NCBI RefSeq assembly: GCF_000961095.1
Contig: NZ_CP011058.1
Coordinates: 2,442,501 to 2,506,500, forward strand
Reading direction: 5' to 3'
Length of the DNA: 64,000 nt
Origin: Paenibacillus beijingensis
GTDB lineage: Bacteria; Bacillota; Bacilli; Paenibacillales; Paenibacillaceae
Under the pieces are notes generated by a model. That model was not told the DNA's origin. It made no database searches and saw only the letters and a program-made list of their open reading frames with translations. Below are positions 19,806-28,633 of the stretch, piece after piece. The first letter of the stretch is position 1. Every line of letters begins with the position of its first letter. The position numbers and the translations under genes are program-made.

Positions 19806-21539
19806 ATGAAAGAGAAGAGAATAGCGGCCGCAGAACAGACCTCGAAAGTAATACCGATCCATTGGGATGCCACGTTCTTCTTCGAAAGAGCGGTCCGCTC
19901 GATGGATCGCTATCACTATGCCAAGGCACTGAAGTATTTCCGGCGCGCCGTCGAATATGAGCCGGATAACCCGGTGAACCACTGCAACATGGCCGGCATT
20001 TTATCGGAAATGGGAAATTACGCGGAGTCAAACGATATTTTGCGCTTTATTATCGACGATCTGGATCCGGACATGACGGAATGTCATTTTTATATGGCCA
20101 ACAACTTCGCCAACCTGGAAATGTACGAGGAAGCCGAGCGCGCGCTCGTGCGTTACCTGGAAGAGGATGAGGAAGGCCAGTTTCTGACCGAAGCCGAAGA
20201 AATGATGGACCTGCTCCAGTTTGAGCTGGAGCGCCCGGCACCGGTGACGCGGATCAAGGCCAGAGAAGGCATGGTGGAGCACGATCAGGCGCGGACGCTG
20301 CTGGAAGAAGGGAAGTTCAACCAGGCGGTCCGGCTGCTGGAATCGATTGTGGAACAAAACCCCGATTTTCTTGCCGCCCGCAACAATCTGGCGCTTGCGT
20401 ATTATTATATGGGATTATTCCCTAAGGCGATGGATACGATTCGCGACGTGCTGGAGCTGGATTCCGGCAACCTGCATGCGCTGTGCAATTTGGCTATTTT
20501 TTATCAGCATCTGGAGGATGAAGAGAACCTCGCTCCCATCGTCGGCCTGCTTAAAAAAACGGTTCCGTTTCATCAGGAGCATGTGTTTAAACTGGCTACC
20601 ACAATGGGTATTCTAGGGGAGCACGAGTGCGCTTACTTTCATTTTGCGCGCCTGCTGCGCGATGCGTCGCTCAGTCAGGATCCATGTCTGTATCACTATG
20701 CCGCAGTGGCCGCCAGCAATATCGGGCGCTTGGACGAAGCGGAAAGGCTGTGGCGCCTGACGAGCAAGCGCGATCCCGGCTCGGATATTCCGCGGTATTA
20801 CTTGAGCCAGCTTGCGCAGGTCAAAGCGGGGGAAGAGATGCCGCCGGCAAGCTACCACTATCATCTGCCCTTTGAAGAGCAGTTCAAGCTGTGGGAGAAA
20901 ACGACCGAAGGCATTCCGGATCATATGAAAAGCGATCCGCTCGTCCGCTCGTCCTTCTTCTGGGCGCTCCGTCACGGCGACCGGCATACGAAGCTGCAGG
21001 TCATTCAGGCGCTCGGCATGATTGCCGACAACGAGGTGAAAGACGCGCTGCGCTCGTTCCTGCTGGAGTCCGGAGAAGACGACTATTTGAAACGGATTGC
21101 CATCTTCGTGCTGCGCACAATGGGTGTAGGCGAGCCGCTGCAGGTTTACTTGGAAGGCAAAAAAATAACCGTCGGCTCCGGGCGCATGCCGTCGCAGCTT
21201 CCGATCTGGGACGCCCAGTGGCAGGAAGTGCTGAATGCGGCGCTGAAGCGGATGAACAAGCAGTATGATCTGGTGCAGCAGCACGATCTGCTCACGTTGT
21301 GGGTGGAATTCCTCTCCCGCGTTTATCCGGACGTGCCGAAGCTGACCAAGGTCGAAGGATGGGCGGCCGCGCTGGAATATTTAACCGCCAAAATGCACCG
21401 CCGCGCCATCTCGTACCATGAAGTGGCGAAGCGTTACGGCACCTCCATCGCCACCGTCAGCAAAATCGTGAAACGGATCGATGAGGTGTGCGGTATTAAA
21501 GAAAAAATGAAGTCGGTCAATTCCGTCTTTAATATTTGA
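19806..21539 (+). CDS. Tetratricopeptide-repeat protein with C-terminal helix-turn-helix (YvcD-like)
   Basis: 577-residue soluble protein. TPR units can be seen from about residue 25 (YHYAKALKYFRRAVEYEPDNP), again at 165-240, and less clearly to 340. The last about 60 residues contain a likely helix-turn-helix (ISYHEVAKRYGTSIATVSKIVKRIDEV). This pairing suggests a DNA-binding or adaptor role, but no function is known to me. It precedes trxB with a 13-base gap, as B. subtilis yvcD does. ATG 19806 is preferred over the in-frame TTG at 19800, given GGAGGTG at 19791. Confidence 0.8.
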   Translation: MKEKRIAAAEQTSKVIPIHWDATFFFERAVRSMDRYHYAKALKYFRRAVEYEPDNPVNHCNMAGILSEMGNYAESNDILRFIIDDLDPDMTECHFYMANNFANLEMYEEAERALVRYLEEDEEGQFLTEAEEMMDLLQFELERPAPVTRIKAREGMVEHDQARTLLEEGKFNQAVRLLESIVEQNPDFLAARNNLALAYYYMGLFPKAMDTIRDVLELDSGNLHALCNLAIFYQHLEDEENLAPIVGLLKKTVPFHQEHVFKLATTMGILGEHECAYFHFARLLRDASLSQDPCLYHYAAVAASNIGRLDEAERLWRLTSKRDPGSDIPRYYLSQLAQVKAGEEMPPASYHYHLPFEEQFKLWEKTTEGIPDHMKSDPLVRSSFFWALRHGDRHTKLQVIQALGMIADNEVKDALRSFLLESGEDDYLKRIAIFVLRTMGVGEPLQVYLEGKKITVGSGRMPSQLPIWDAQWQEVLNAALKRMNKQYDLVQQHDLLTLWVEFLSRVYPDVPKLTKVEGWAAALEYLTAKMHRRAISYHEVAKRYGTSIATVSKIVKRIDEVCGIKEKMKSVNSVFNI

Positions 21540-21552
21540 GGAGGGATATGTC

Positions 21553-22500
21553 ATGTACAAATCGATCATTATCGGCACCGGCCCTTCCGGCTTGACCGCT
21601 GCAATCTATTTGGCCCGCGCCAATCTGAATCCGCTTGTTATTGAAGGTCCCGAGCCGGGCGGACAATTGACGACGACGACCGAGGTGGAAAATTTCCCCG
21701 GATTTCCGGAAGGGATTATGGGGCCGGAACTGATGGCCAACATGCGCAAGCAGGCCGAACGCTTCGGCGCCGAATTCAAAACGGGCTGGGTGAACAGCGT
21801 CGATTTGTCGCAGCGGCCGTTCAAAATCCAGGTTGAAGGCCAAGGAGAGCTCGTGTCCGAGACGCTCATTATCTCGACCGGCGCATCGGCCAAATATTTG
21901 GGCATTCCCGGGGAAAAAGAAAATGTCGGACGCGGCGTGAGCACGTGCGCGACTTGCGACGGTTTCTTCTTCCGCGGCAAAAAGATCGTTGTCGTCGGCG
22001 GCGGCGACTCCGCGATGGAGGAGGCGAACTTCCTCACCCGCTTTGCGACGAACGTCGATCTGGTTCACCGCCGCGAAGAGCTGCGCGCCTCCAAAATTAT
22101 GCAGGACCGCGCCCGCGGTAATGAAAAAGTAACGTTCGCACTCAATAAAACGCCGCTTGAAGTGCTGGCCAATAATATGGGCGTTACCGGTCTAAAACTG
22201 CGCAACAACGCGACCGGCGATGAAGAAGTGATCGAAGCGCAAGGCATCTTCGTTGCGATCGGCCACACGCCGAACACGAAGTTTCTGGGCGGACAGATCG
22301 ACACGGACGAAGCCGGCTATATTAAAGTGAAGCCCGGTACGACGGAAACGAACGTGCCCGGCGTATTTGCCTGCGGCGACGTGCAGGATTTGAAATACCG
22401 GCAGGCGATTACGGCGGCGGGTAGCGGCTGTATGGCGGCACTGGATTGCGAGAAATACCTTGAAGGCCATATGGTGCACGACTGGAGCCAAACGCTGTAG
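21553..22500 (+). CDS. trxB: Thioredoxin reductase
   Basis: 315-residue FAD/NADPH enzyme that keeps thioredoxin reduced. The FAD-binding GTGPSGLTAAIYLARA is at 8-23, the redox pair CATC at 132-135, NADPH-binding VVGGGDSAMEEANFL near 150 and the second FAD motif VFACGDVQD near 276. GAGGAGGG ribosome site. A strong terminator follows. Confidence 0.96.
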   Translation: MYKSIIIGTGPSGLTAAIYLARANLNPLVIEGPEPGGQLTTTTEVENFPGFPEGIMGPELMANMRKQAERFGAEFKTGWVNSVDLSQRPFKIQVEGQGELVSETLIISTGASAKYLGIPGEKENVGRGVSTCATCDGFFFRGKKIVVVGGGDSAMEEANFLTRFATNVDLVHRREELRASKIMQDRARGNEKVTFALNKTPLEVLANNMGVTGLKLRNNATGDEEVIEAQGIFVAIGHTPNTKFLGGQIDTDEAGYIKVKPGTTETNVPGVFACGDVQDLKYRQAITAAGSGCMAALDCEKYLEGHMVHDWSQTL

Positions 22501-22560
22501 AATCGGCAATCGCTTCGCAGGCGAGCCGGTCGGACTTTCGAAGTCCGGCTGTACTTCATT

Positions 22561-22617
22561 AACGTCCCCGGGAGGAAGGGGCGGCTTATGCCGCTCTCAT
22601 CCCGGGGACGTTTTTTT
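22561..22617 (+). terminator. Terminator after trxB
   Basis: A 12-bp GC-rich stem (22562-22573 with 22600-22611) encloses a smaller hairpin and is followed by seven T. Confidence 0.9.
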
Positions 22618-22686
22618 ATAGCCTGGAAAATCGGAATGTTCTCAATCGCTTGGGGTACGCTACTGGTGGAGGTGTAAACAAGCAAA

Positions 22687-23133
22687 ATGAGAAAAATCTT
22701 GGTACTTCTCTTGTTGTTCCCCCTGCTTTTTGGAATTTCAACGGGAGAAATTTACGGCGAATCTTATGAAAAGCCGGATCAAGCGGAACAAAAGGGGACG
22801 ATTAAGCCTTATAAACGCGGCGCAATCCGTTCACCCAGACGAAGCTACAATCCCGGAATCGGCACCCCCGGCCGTACGACTCCGGCCAGAGGGGATAATG
22901 CGGTTCGAAATCCGGCTGCTCCGAGAACGACGCCGGCGCCGCGAACGGGGTTCGGCGGGTTTTTCGGCGGACTGTTCGGGGGGTTGGCATTGGGGACGAT
23001 CCTGGGCTCGCTGTTCAATCCGTTCGCCGGTTTTACGCTCGGCTATCCGTTGCTGTCGCTGCTTAGTGCCGCTTTATGGATCGTCGGTATTTTCGTGGTC
23101 GTGCGAATGATTCGCAGGCGTAAAGGATATTAA
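22687..23133 (+). CDS. Small membrane protein with signal peptide and Gly-rich segment
   Basis: 148 residues, function unknown. Residues 1-24 look like a cleavable signal sequence. A Pro/Arg/Thr-rich hydrophilic stretch (35-85) follows, then a Gly-rich region with FFGGLFGGLALGTILGSLF (about 91-109) and a transmembrane helix (about 120-142) ending in RRRKGY. GGAGGTG lies 10 bases before the ATG. No known domain recognised. Confidence 0.7.
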   Translation: MRKILVLLLLFPLLFGISTGEIYGESYEKPDQAEQKGTIKPYKRGAIRSPRRSYNPGIGTPGRTTPARGDNAVRNPAAPRTTPAPRTGFGGFFGGLFGGLALGTILGSLFNPFAGFTLGYPLLSLLSAALWIVGIFVVVRMIRRRKGY

Positions 23134-23420
23134 GCGAAATCCTGTATTACACCGAATATCCTCCTCGAAATGCCGGTACATCGGCAGTCCGGTTAAACCC
23201 CCCTGAAATTCTAGTTGACCTTAACATTAGTGTCCTATTCTAGAATGGGTTTGACTCCTTTTCGAAGGGGGATATTTCTTATCCTCAATATCGCTTCACG
23301 GGCCTATTGATAAAACGGTCTCCCCTCCTCCCACCACTGTCGGTGAACGGTTTACGTTCCATTAATTTCTTCCCGGAACATGTTCACAAATGAAATCCGC
23401 TTTCTGCACGATTGAAAAGT

Positions 23421-23449
23421 TTGACAAAAGAGTCGCTCTGCTTTAGAAT
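23421..23449 (+). promoter_or_regulatory. Promoter of the TetR gene
   Basis: TTGACA, 17-bp spacer and TAGAAT, a near-consensus vegetative promoter 49 bases before the start codon. Confidence 0.8.
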
Positions 23450-23457
23450 ACCAATCG

Positions 23458-23478
23458 TTAATAACCGGTGGTTAATAA
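23458..23478 (+). promoter_or_regulatory. Candidate TetR operator
   Basis: TTAATAACC-GGT-GGTTAATAA is an imperfect palindrome (7 of 9 pairs) between the promoter and the ribosome site, placed where an autorepressor would bind. Confidence 0.5.
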
Positions 23479-23497
23479 ATCTGGAGGACTATTTTTC

Positions 23498-24109
23498 ATG
23501 AAGTTAAGCCGATCCGAAGAAACGAAGAAAAACATTTTGGATGCCGCCGCTTCGCTGTTCAGCCAGCGCGGCTACAATGCGGTGACGATGCGCGAGATCG
23601 CCAAGGAAGCGGGATGCTCGCACACCTCCGTCCATGTTTACTTCACCGATAAAGAAACGCTGCTGCATACGCTCGCGCTTCCGCCGCTGGAGAGACTGGA
23701 AGCGGAGCTCTCCGCGCTGCTGGACAGCAAAGAGCTCCCGCAGGAAGACAAGCTGTTTGAATGGTCGTTACGGTTTGTAACCTTCAGTCTCGAGAATCGA
23801 AGTATGATCGGCATTATATTCGAAGCCGATCCGGAGCGCGTAGACGAAGAGAAACCGAAGCATCGTTTAACGGAAGTGCGCAATCGGCTGTTCCGGCAGC
23901 TGCGGACTGCTTTGACCCGATGCTTGAAGATCGGCCTTACCGAGGAGCAGCAGCTGGAGGGAGCCCGGATTTACTTTTTTGCCCTCTATGGGGTTGTCAA
24001 TTCGTACCGTTACAGCAATGAAGACAAGGATCAGCTGCTGCAAAGGCTTGCGCCGACCTTCCGCAATACGTTCCGGGCGGTTCTGTTCGGATTAAAGGAA
24101 ATCTATTAG
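23498..24109 (+). CDS. TetR/AcrR-family transcriptional regulator
   Basis: 203 residues. The N-terminal TetR helix-turn-helix is at about 10-56 (NILDAAASLFSQRGYNAVTMREIAKEAGCSHTSVHVYF); the C-terminal ligand domain is not assignable. Probably autoregulated through the palindrome over its leader. ATG 23498 lies 9 bases after CTGGAGGA; an in-frame GTG at 23468 falls inside the palindrome. No obvious target operon is adjacent, since glcK has its own promoter. Confidence 0.88.
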   Translation: MKLSRSEETKKNILDAAASLFSQRGYNAVTMREIAKEAGCSHTSVHVYFTDKETLLHTLALPPLERLEAELSALLDSKELPQEDKLFEWSLRFVTFSLENRSMIGIIFEADPERVDEEKPKHRLTEVRNRLFRQLRTALTRCLKIGLTEEQQLEGARIYFFALYGVVNSYRYSNEDKDQLLQRLAPTFRNTFRAVLFGLKEIY

Positions 24110-24174
24110 ACGCGCGGCGGCTTTCCGGCTTGCACGGCAACAGGACAGCGCTTCCTTTATCGGCGAGCGGCTTC

Positions 24175-24203
24175 TTGACCTGAGAGTTGCCTTCGCTTAT
24201 AGT
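24175..24203 (+). promoter_or_regulatory. Promoter of the glcK-rapZ-glmR-whiA string
   Basis: TTGACC, 17-bp spacer and TATAGT, 44 bases before glcK. Confidence 0.7.
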
Positions 24204-24246
24204 GGGAACAGTGGCAGTTAATTTTGCGATTGAGGTGGCTAAACAG

Positions 24247-25200
24247 ATGTCTGAAACAATCTACGTTGGAGCAGATATAGGCGGTACAACCATTAAGATT
24301 GGTATTTGTAACGAGCAGGGCGAACTGCTCCATACGTTAGAGGGACCGACGGAAAGCGAGAAGGGCGCTGACGCCATAGTAAACAACCTTGTGAAATATG
24401 CGCGCGAGGTTGTCGAAGCATCTTCCTACGAGTGGGGACAGGTTGGCGGTGTCGGAGTCGGCACGGCCGGTTTTTTAGATATACCGAACGGTATCATTAA
24501 ATTTTCGAACAATTTGAACGTGCGCGACGTTCCGCTCAAAAAGCTGCTGGAAGAGAAGCTTCAGACGATAGTCAAAGTCAATAACGACGCCAATGTGGCG
24601 GCGCTCGGCGAAGCATGGGCAGGGGCCGGACGCGGCATCGATAACTGCGTTTGCTACACGCTCGGAACGGGCGTCGGCGGAGGCATTATTATAAACGGTA
24701 AAATTTACGAAGGTTTCAGCGGCATGGCGGGAGAGCTCGGTCATATGGCCATCGTGCCGGATCTGGAAGCGATTCAGTGCTCCTGCGGCATGACCGGCTG
24801 CCTGGAGACCGTCTCGTCGGCAACCGGCATCATCCGGATGGCTAAGGACGCCGTGGAGCGCGGAGACCGGACGTCGCTGTCGCTTGTGCCGAACATTATG
24901 GCCAAGGAAGTCATCGACGCGGCGAAAGCCGGAGACGAGGTTGCGGTGCGCATCGTGAACCGTGCCGCCTTCTACCTCGGCAAATCGATGGCGGCCGTAG
25001 CGATCGTCGTGAATCCGCAGCGGTTCATTATCGGCGGCGGCGTGGCCAAGGCAGGCGATTTTCTGTTTGACCAAATTCGCGAAGTGTTCAAGAAATATAC
25101 GCCGGAGCAAGCGAAGCAAGGCGTTGAGATCGTCGCTGCGACGCTCGGCAACAATGCCGGAGTCGTTGGCGCGGCGGGCCTGATTTTGCGTTCCAACTAG
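24247..25200 (+). CDS. glcK: ROK-family glucokinase
   Basis: 317-residue sugar kinase that phosphorylates glucose. The ATP-binding GADIGGTTIKIG is near residue 8 and the ROK zinc motif CSCGMTGCLE near 179. The start ATG 24247 follows GAGGTGG. It is 51 bases ahead of rapZ, so it probably shares a transcript with rapZ-glmR-whiA, linking sugar entry to cell-wall precursor control. Confidence 0.92.
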   Translation: MSETIYVGADIGGTTIKIGICNEQGELLHTLEGPTESEKGADAIVNNLVKYAREVVEASSYEWGQVGGVGVGTAGFLDIPNGIIKFSNNLNVRDVPLKKLLEEKLQTIVKVNNDANVAALGEAWAGAGRGIDNCVCYTLGTGVGGGIIINGKIYEGFSGMAGELGHMAIVPDLEAIQCSCGMTGCLETVSSATGIIRMAKDAVERGDRTSLSLVPNIMAKEVIDAAKAGDEVAVRIVNRAAFYLGKSMAAVAIVVNPQRFIIGGGVAKAGDFLFDQIREVFKKYTPEQAKQGVEIVAATLGNNAGVVGAAGLILRSN

Positions 25201-25251
25201 CAAAATAAGAGCGCCCTGATCGCATGCGCGCAAACAGGGAGGCGATAATCA

Positions 25252-26136
25252 ATGGAAACAGCCGCGACAGCAAAGCTGGTTATTATTACCGGCATGTCCG
25301 GAGCGGGGAAAACGATCGCGGTGCAAAGTCTGGAAGACCTCGGATTTTTCTGCGTCGATAATTTGCCGCCGGTACTGATTCCGAAATTCGCGGAGCTGAT
25401 CGTTCAGTCAAACGGAAAGATCGGCAAAGTTGCGCTTGTAATCGACTTGCGCGGACGCGAGTTTTTCACCGCTTTGTCGGAATCGCTCACGTACGTGAAA
25501 GAACATTATACGATTCATAATGAAATTTTGTTTCTTGATGCGACGGATGGGGTGCTGGTGCAGCGGTATAAGGAAAGCCGCCGCCGGCATCCGCTTGCTC
25601 CTGAAGGATTGCCGCTTGAAGGCATCCGTTTGGAGCGGCGGCTGCTGGAAGACCTGAAGGGCTGGGCGACGCAAATTATCGACACGAGCAATTTGAAGCC
25701 GGTTCAGCTCAAGGAGCGGATCGTTTCCCGCTTTACGAATTTGTCCCATAACAGCATCTCGGTTAATGTAACGTCATTCGGATTCAAATACGGAATTCCG
25801 ATCGACGCGGACTTGATTTACGATGTGCGCTTTCTTCCCAATCCCCATTATGTGGAGGGGCTCCGGCCCCGCACCGGCCAAGATGCCGATGTGTACGACT
25901 ACGTCATGAAATGGCCGGAAACGCAAGCGTTTCTGACAAAGCTTCTGGATATGCTGCAATTTCTTATTCCGTTATACCGCAAGGAAGGCAAAAGCCAGGT
26001 GGTCATCGGTATTGGCTGCACGGGCGGCAAGCACCGCTCGGTGGCCATAGCCGAATATTTGGGCCGCATGCTCGGCAGCAGCGACACGGAGACCGTGCGC
26101 GTCAGTCACCGCGACGCCGAGCGTGACCGGCCTTAG
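25252..26136 (+). CDS. rapZ: RNase adapter RapZ / YvcJ-type nucleotide-binding protein
   Basis: 294 residues. Walker A GMSGAGKT is at 14-21. The C-terminal domain has the conserved IGIGCTGGKHRSVAIAEYL block (about 249-267). In E. coli RapZ controls glmS via small RNAs; the B. subtilis homologue YvcJ binds and hydrolyses GTP and affects competence. GGGAGGCG site. glmR follows 13 bases after the stop. Confidence 0.93.
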   Translation: METAATAKLVIITGMSGAGKTIAVQSLEDLGFFCVDNLPPVLIPKFAELIVQSNGKIGKVALVIDLRGREFFTALSESLTYVKEHYTIHNEILFLDATDGVLVQRYKESRRRHPLAPEGLPLEGIRLERRLLEDLKGWATQIIDTSNLKPVQLKERIVSRFTNLSHNSISVNVTSFGFKYGIPIDADLIYDVRFLPNPHYVEGLRPRTGQDADVYDYVMKWPETQAFLTKLLDMLQFLIPLYRKEGKSQVVIGIGCTGGKHRSVAIAEYLGRMLGSSDTETVRVSHRDAERDRP

Positions 26137-26149
26137 GCGAGGTGTACAG

Positions 26150-27139
26150 ATGGCCAGGGGGCAACGAAACATTCATAATCCTAAGATCGTCGTCATCGGC
26201 GGCGGAACCGGATTGTCTGTCATGCTGCGGGGACTCAAAGAGAAGCCGCTCGATATTACCGCCATTGTGACAGTGGCCGATGACGGCGGAAGCTCCGGCG
26301 TTCTGCGCAGCGAACTGCAAATTCCTCCTCCGGGCGACATCCGCAACGTGCTTATGGCACTTGCGGATGTCGAACCGCTTTTGTCGGATATGCTTCAATA
26401 CCGTTTCAGCAGCGGAACCGGACTCGCCGGTCACAGTCTCGGCAATTTGATGCTCGCTGCGATGACCGACATCTCGGGCGACTTTGTAACCGGAGTGAAG
26501 CAGTTAAGCCGAGTGCTCGCCGTGCGCGGTACGGTGCTGCCTGCATCCGGGCAGGCGATCGTACTCAAGGCGGAGATGGCCGACGGCTCGATCGTGGAAG
26601 GCGAATCCGCCATTCCGCTTGCCGGACAGCCGATCAAGCGGGTATTTATCGAGCCGAGGGACGTGCAGCCGCTGGAGGATGCCTGCAGGGCGATTCAGGA
26701 GGCCGATGCGATTCTGATCGGACCCGGAAGTTTATATACAAGCATTATGCCGAATTTGCTTGTGCCGAAGCTGGCCGAGTATATTGTGCAGTCGAATGCG
26801 GTCAAAATATTCGTATGCAATGTGATGACCCAACCCGGTGAAACCGACGACTATGCGGTAAGCGACCATTTGGCCGCGGTCGAGGCGCATATCGGGCATC
26901 CGTTGTTCGATTATGTCATCGTTAATAATGGCGAGATCCCGGAACAGGTTCAGCTTAAATATGCCGAGCTTGGCGCGAGGCCCGTCCGTCTTGATCTGGA
27001 TGAAGTGAGAAGCCAGGGGTATCAGGTCATCGCCGACCGGCTCGTCATGTTCCGCACCTATTTGAGGCATGACGCCGCAAGGCTCAGTCATCATATTTAT
27101 CAGTTGGTGGAAAGCTGGAAAGATCGAAAGGGTGAGTAG
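26150..27139 (+). CDS. glmR: Gluconeogenesis/cell-wall regulator GlmR (YvcK)
   Basis: 329-residue YvcK/CofD-like protein. In B. subtilis it binds UDP-GlcNAc and stimulates GlmS, and it is needed for growth on gluconeogenic carbon. The KIVVIGGGTGLSVML motif is at about 12-26, DDGGSSGVLR near 45 and the PPGDIRNVL block near 60. ATG 26150 follows GCGAGGTG; the frame is open upstream through the rapZ end. Confidence 0.93.
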   Translation: MARGQRNIHNPKIVVIGGGTGLSVMLRGLKEKPLDITAIVTVADDGGSSGVLRSELQIPPPGDIRNVLMALADVEPLLSDMLQYRFSSGTGLAGHSLGNLMLAAMTDISGDFVTGVKQLSRVLAVRGTVLPASGQAIVLKAEMADGSIVEGESAIPLAGQPIKRVFIEPRDVQPLEDACRAIQEADAILIGPGSLYTSIMPNLLVPKLAEYIVQSNAVKIFVCNVMTQPGETDDYAVSDHLAAVEAHIGHPLFDYVIVNNGEIPEQVQLKYAELGARPVRLDLDEVRSQGYQVIADRLVMFRTYLRHDAARLSHHIYQLVESWKDRKGE

Positions 27140-27141
27140 AG

Positions 27142-28071
27142 GTGTCTTTTGCGGCGCAAACGAAAAAAGAGCTGACGTTGATCGAATCCGATCCCTGCTG
27201 CGAGCGGGCGGAACTGTCCGCGCTGATCCGGATGAACGGGTCCGTACATCTTTCCAGCCGGAAGGTCATTCTCGACATCTCGACGGAAAATGCCGCAATC
27301 GCCCGACGGATCTACACCTTGATCAAGAAGCTTTTTGCTGTGCATACCGAGCTGCTCGTGCGCAAAAAAATGCGTTTGAAAAAAAATAACGTTTATATTG
27401 TGCGTATTCCCGCCAAAGTTCAGGAAATACTAAGCGACCTGAGCATTGTTTCCGAAGGATTCATGTTCAAGCAGGGAATCGACAAGGAAATTATCCGCAA
27501 ATCGTGCTGCAAGCGGTCATATTTGCGCGGCGCGTTTCTGGCGGGGGGATCGGTGAACAATCCGGAAGGATCGTCTTACCACCTGGAAATTGCCTGCATG
27601 TACGAGGAGCACTGCGGGGCGCTCGTCGACCTGGCCAACAAGTTCGATTTGAACGCACGTTGTATCGAACGGAAGAAAGGTTTCATTTTTTATATCAAGG
27701 AAGGCGAGAAAATTATTGAGCTGCTGAACATTATCGGCGCTCATCAGGCGCTGTTCAAGTTTGAGGACGTGCGGATCATGCGCGATATGCGCAACTCCGT
27801 CAACCGGATCGTCAACTGCGAGACGGCGAACTTGAACAAGACGATCGGGGCGGCGGTCCGGCAGATCGATAACATCAAGCTGCTGCAGAAAGAAATCGGC
27901 CTCGAGAATTTGCCGGATAAGCTCCGTGAAGTGGCGGAAATCAGATTGATGCATCCGGATATCAATTTGAAGGAAGTCGGCGAGCTGCTTAAAGGAACCG
28001 TCAGCAAGTCCGGCGTCAACCACCGGCTGCGGAAAATTGATGAAATGGCGGAAAAATTACGGGGCGGATAA
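27142..28071 (+). CDS. whiA: DNA-binding protein WhiA
   Basis: 309 residues with an N-terminal LAGLIDADG-like domain (about 1-210) and a C-terminal helix-turn-helix (about 225-305; LMHPDINLKEVGELL and VSKSGVNHRLRKI). It is linked to chromosome segregation and division in Bacillus and sporulation in Streptomyces. The start is GTG 27142, behind GGGTGAG and two bases past the glmR stop. Confidence 0.94.
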   Translation: MSFAAQTKKELTLIESDPCCERAELSALIRMNGSVHLSSRKVILDISTENAAIARRIYTLIKKLFAVHTELLVRKKMRLKKNNVYIVRIPAKVQEILSDLSIVSEGFMFKQGIDKEIIRKSCCKRSYLRGAFLAGGSVNNPEGSSYHLEIACMYEEHCGALVDLANKFDLNARCIERKKGFIFYIKEGEKIIELLNIIGAHQALFKFEDVRIMRDMRNSVNRIVNCETANLNKTIGAAVRQIDNIKLLQKEIGLENLPDKLREVAEIRLMHPDINLKEVGELLKGTVSKSGVNHRLRKIDEMAEKLRGG

Positions 28072-28075
28072 CGCT

Positions 28076-28111
28076 TTTACGCTAGTGTATCGAATGTTAT
28101 AATGCTATAAT
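28076..28111 (+). promoter_or_regulatory. Candidate promoter of the HPr-family gene
   Basis: TTTACG, 16-bp spacer, TATAAT (28098-28103), with a second TATAAT at 28106-28111. The leader would be about 100 bases. Confidence 0.5.
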
Positions 28112-28212
28112 AAGGATTAAAAAGGTTTATAACTTTTATTTATTAATGAAGGTCTTGGGATAATGACATCAATATCCGCAGATCGAATTTCGTAATAGGG
28201 GGTATGGATTCC

Positions 28213-28482
28213 ATGACGAGGCTTCCCGTTGTCGTGAAATTAAAGACGGGTCTGCATGCAAGACCGGCAGCTCTTTTCGTTCAAGAGGCGAACAAGTTTT
28301 CATCCGAAATTTTTGTGGAAAAGGACGATAAGAAAGTAAACGCCAAATCCATTATGGGTATTATGAGTCTGGCGATCAGCTCGGGTACCGAGGTATACAT
28401 TAGTGCGGACGGTTCGGACGCTGAACAGGCTGTAACCGCTTTAGTCAATCTGGTCAGCAAGGAAGAATTGGAGAACCAATAA
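28213..28482 (+). CDS. HPr-family phosphocarrier protein at the crh locus
   Basis: 89 residues. His15 (GLHARP) and Ser46 (NAKSIMGI) are both present, so the protein could take phosphate from PEP-dependent enzyme I as well as from HprK. In B. subtilis the gene after whiA is crh, whose product has Gln at position 15 and only regulates. Here it looks like a true HPr, or a Crh that kept His15. ATG 28213 is chosen because ATG 28204 touches the AGGGGGT site. Confidence 0.9.
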   Translation: MTRLPVVVKLKTGLHARPAALFVQEANKFSSEIFVEKDDKKVNAKSIMGIMSLAISSGTEVYISADGSDAEQAVTALVNLVSKEELENQ

Positions 28483-28504
28483 GTTCCCGATCCAGGCCGG
28501 CTTC

Positions 28505-28530
28505 AAAAGCTCCCATAGGGGGCTTTTTTC
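28505..28530 (+). terminator. Terminator after the HPr-family gene
   Basis: AAAGCTCCC and GGGGGCTTT form a stem with a 3-nt loop, followed by T-rich sequence. Confidence 0.8.
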
Positions 28531-28633
28531 ATTTTTTCGGACAAAACTTTTTTGGCGAACGCCGAGATTAGCTGCAACATCATCCCTGTTTGACTCGTTG
28601 AAAGGGCATACGAATGGAAAGGGGATACGAATC

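Larger units (their letters stand above)
23134..23497 (+). other. 364-base gap before the TetR gene
   Basis: It contains a TTGACC-like box near 23214, pyrimidine-rich runs and, at its right end, the clear promoter and candidate operator of the TetR gene. No coding sequence recognised. Confidence 0.5.
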
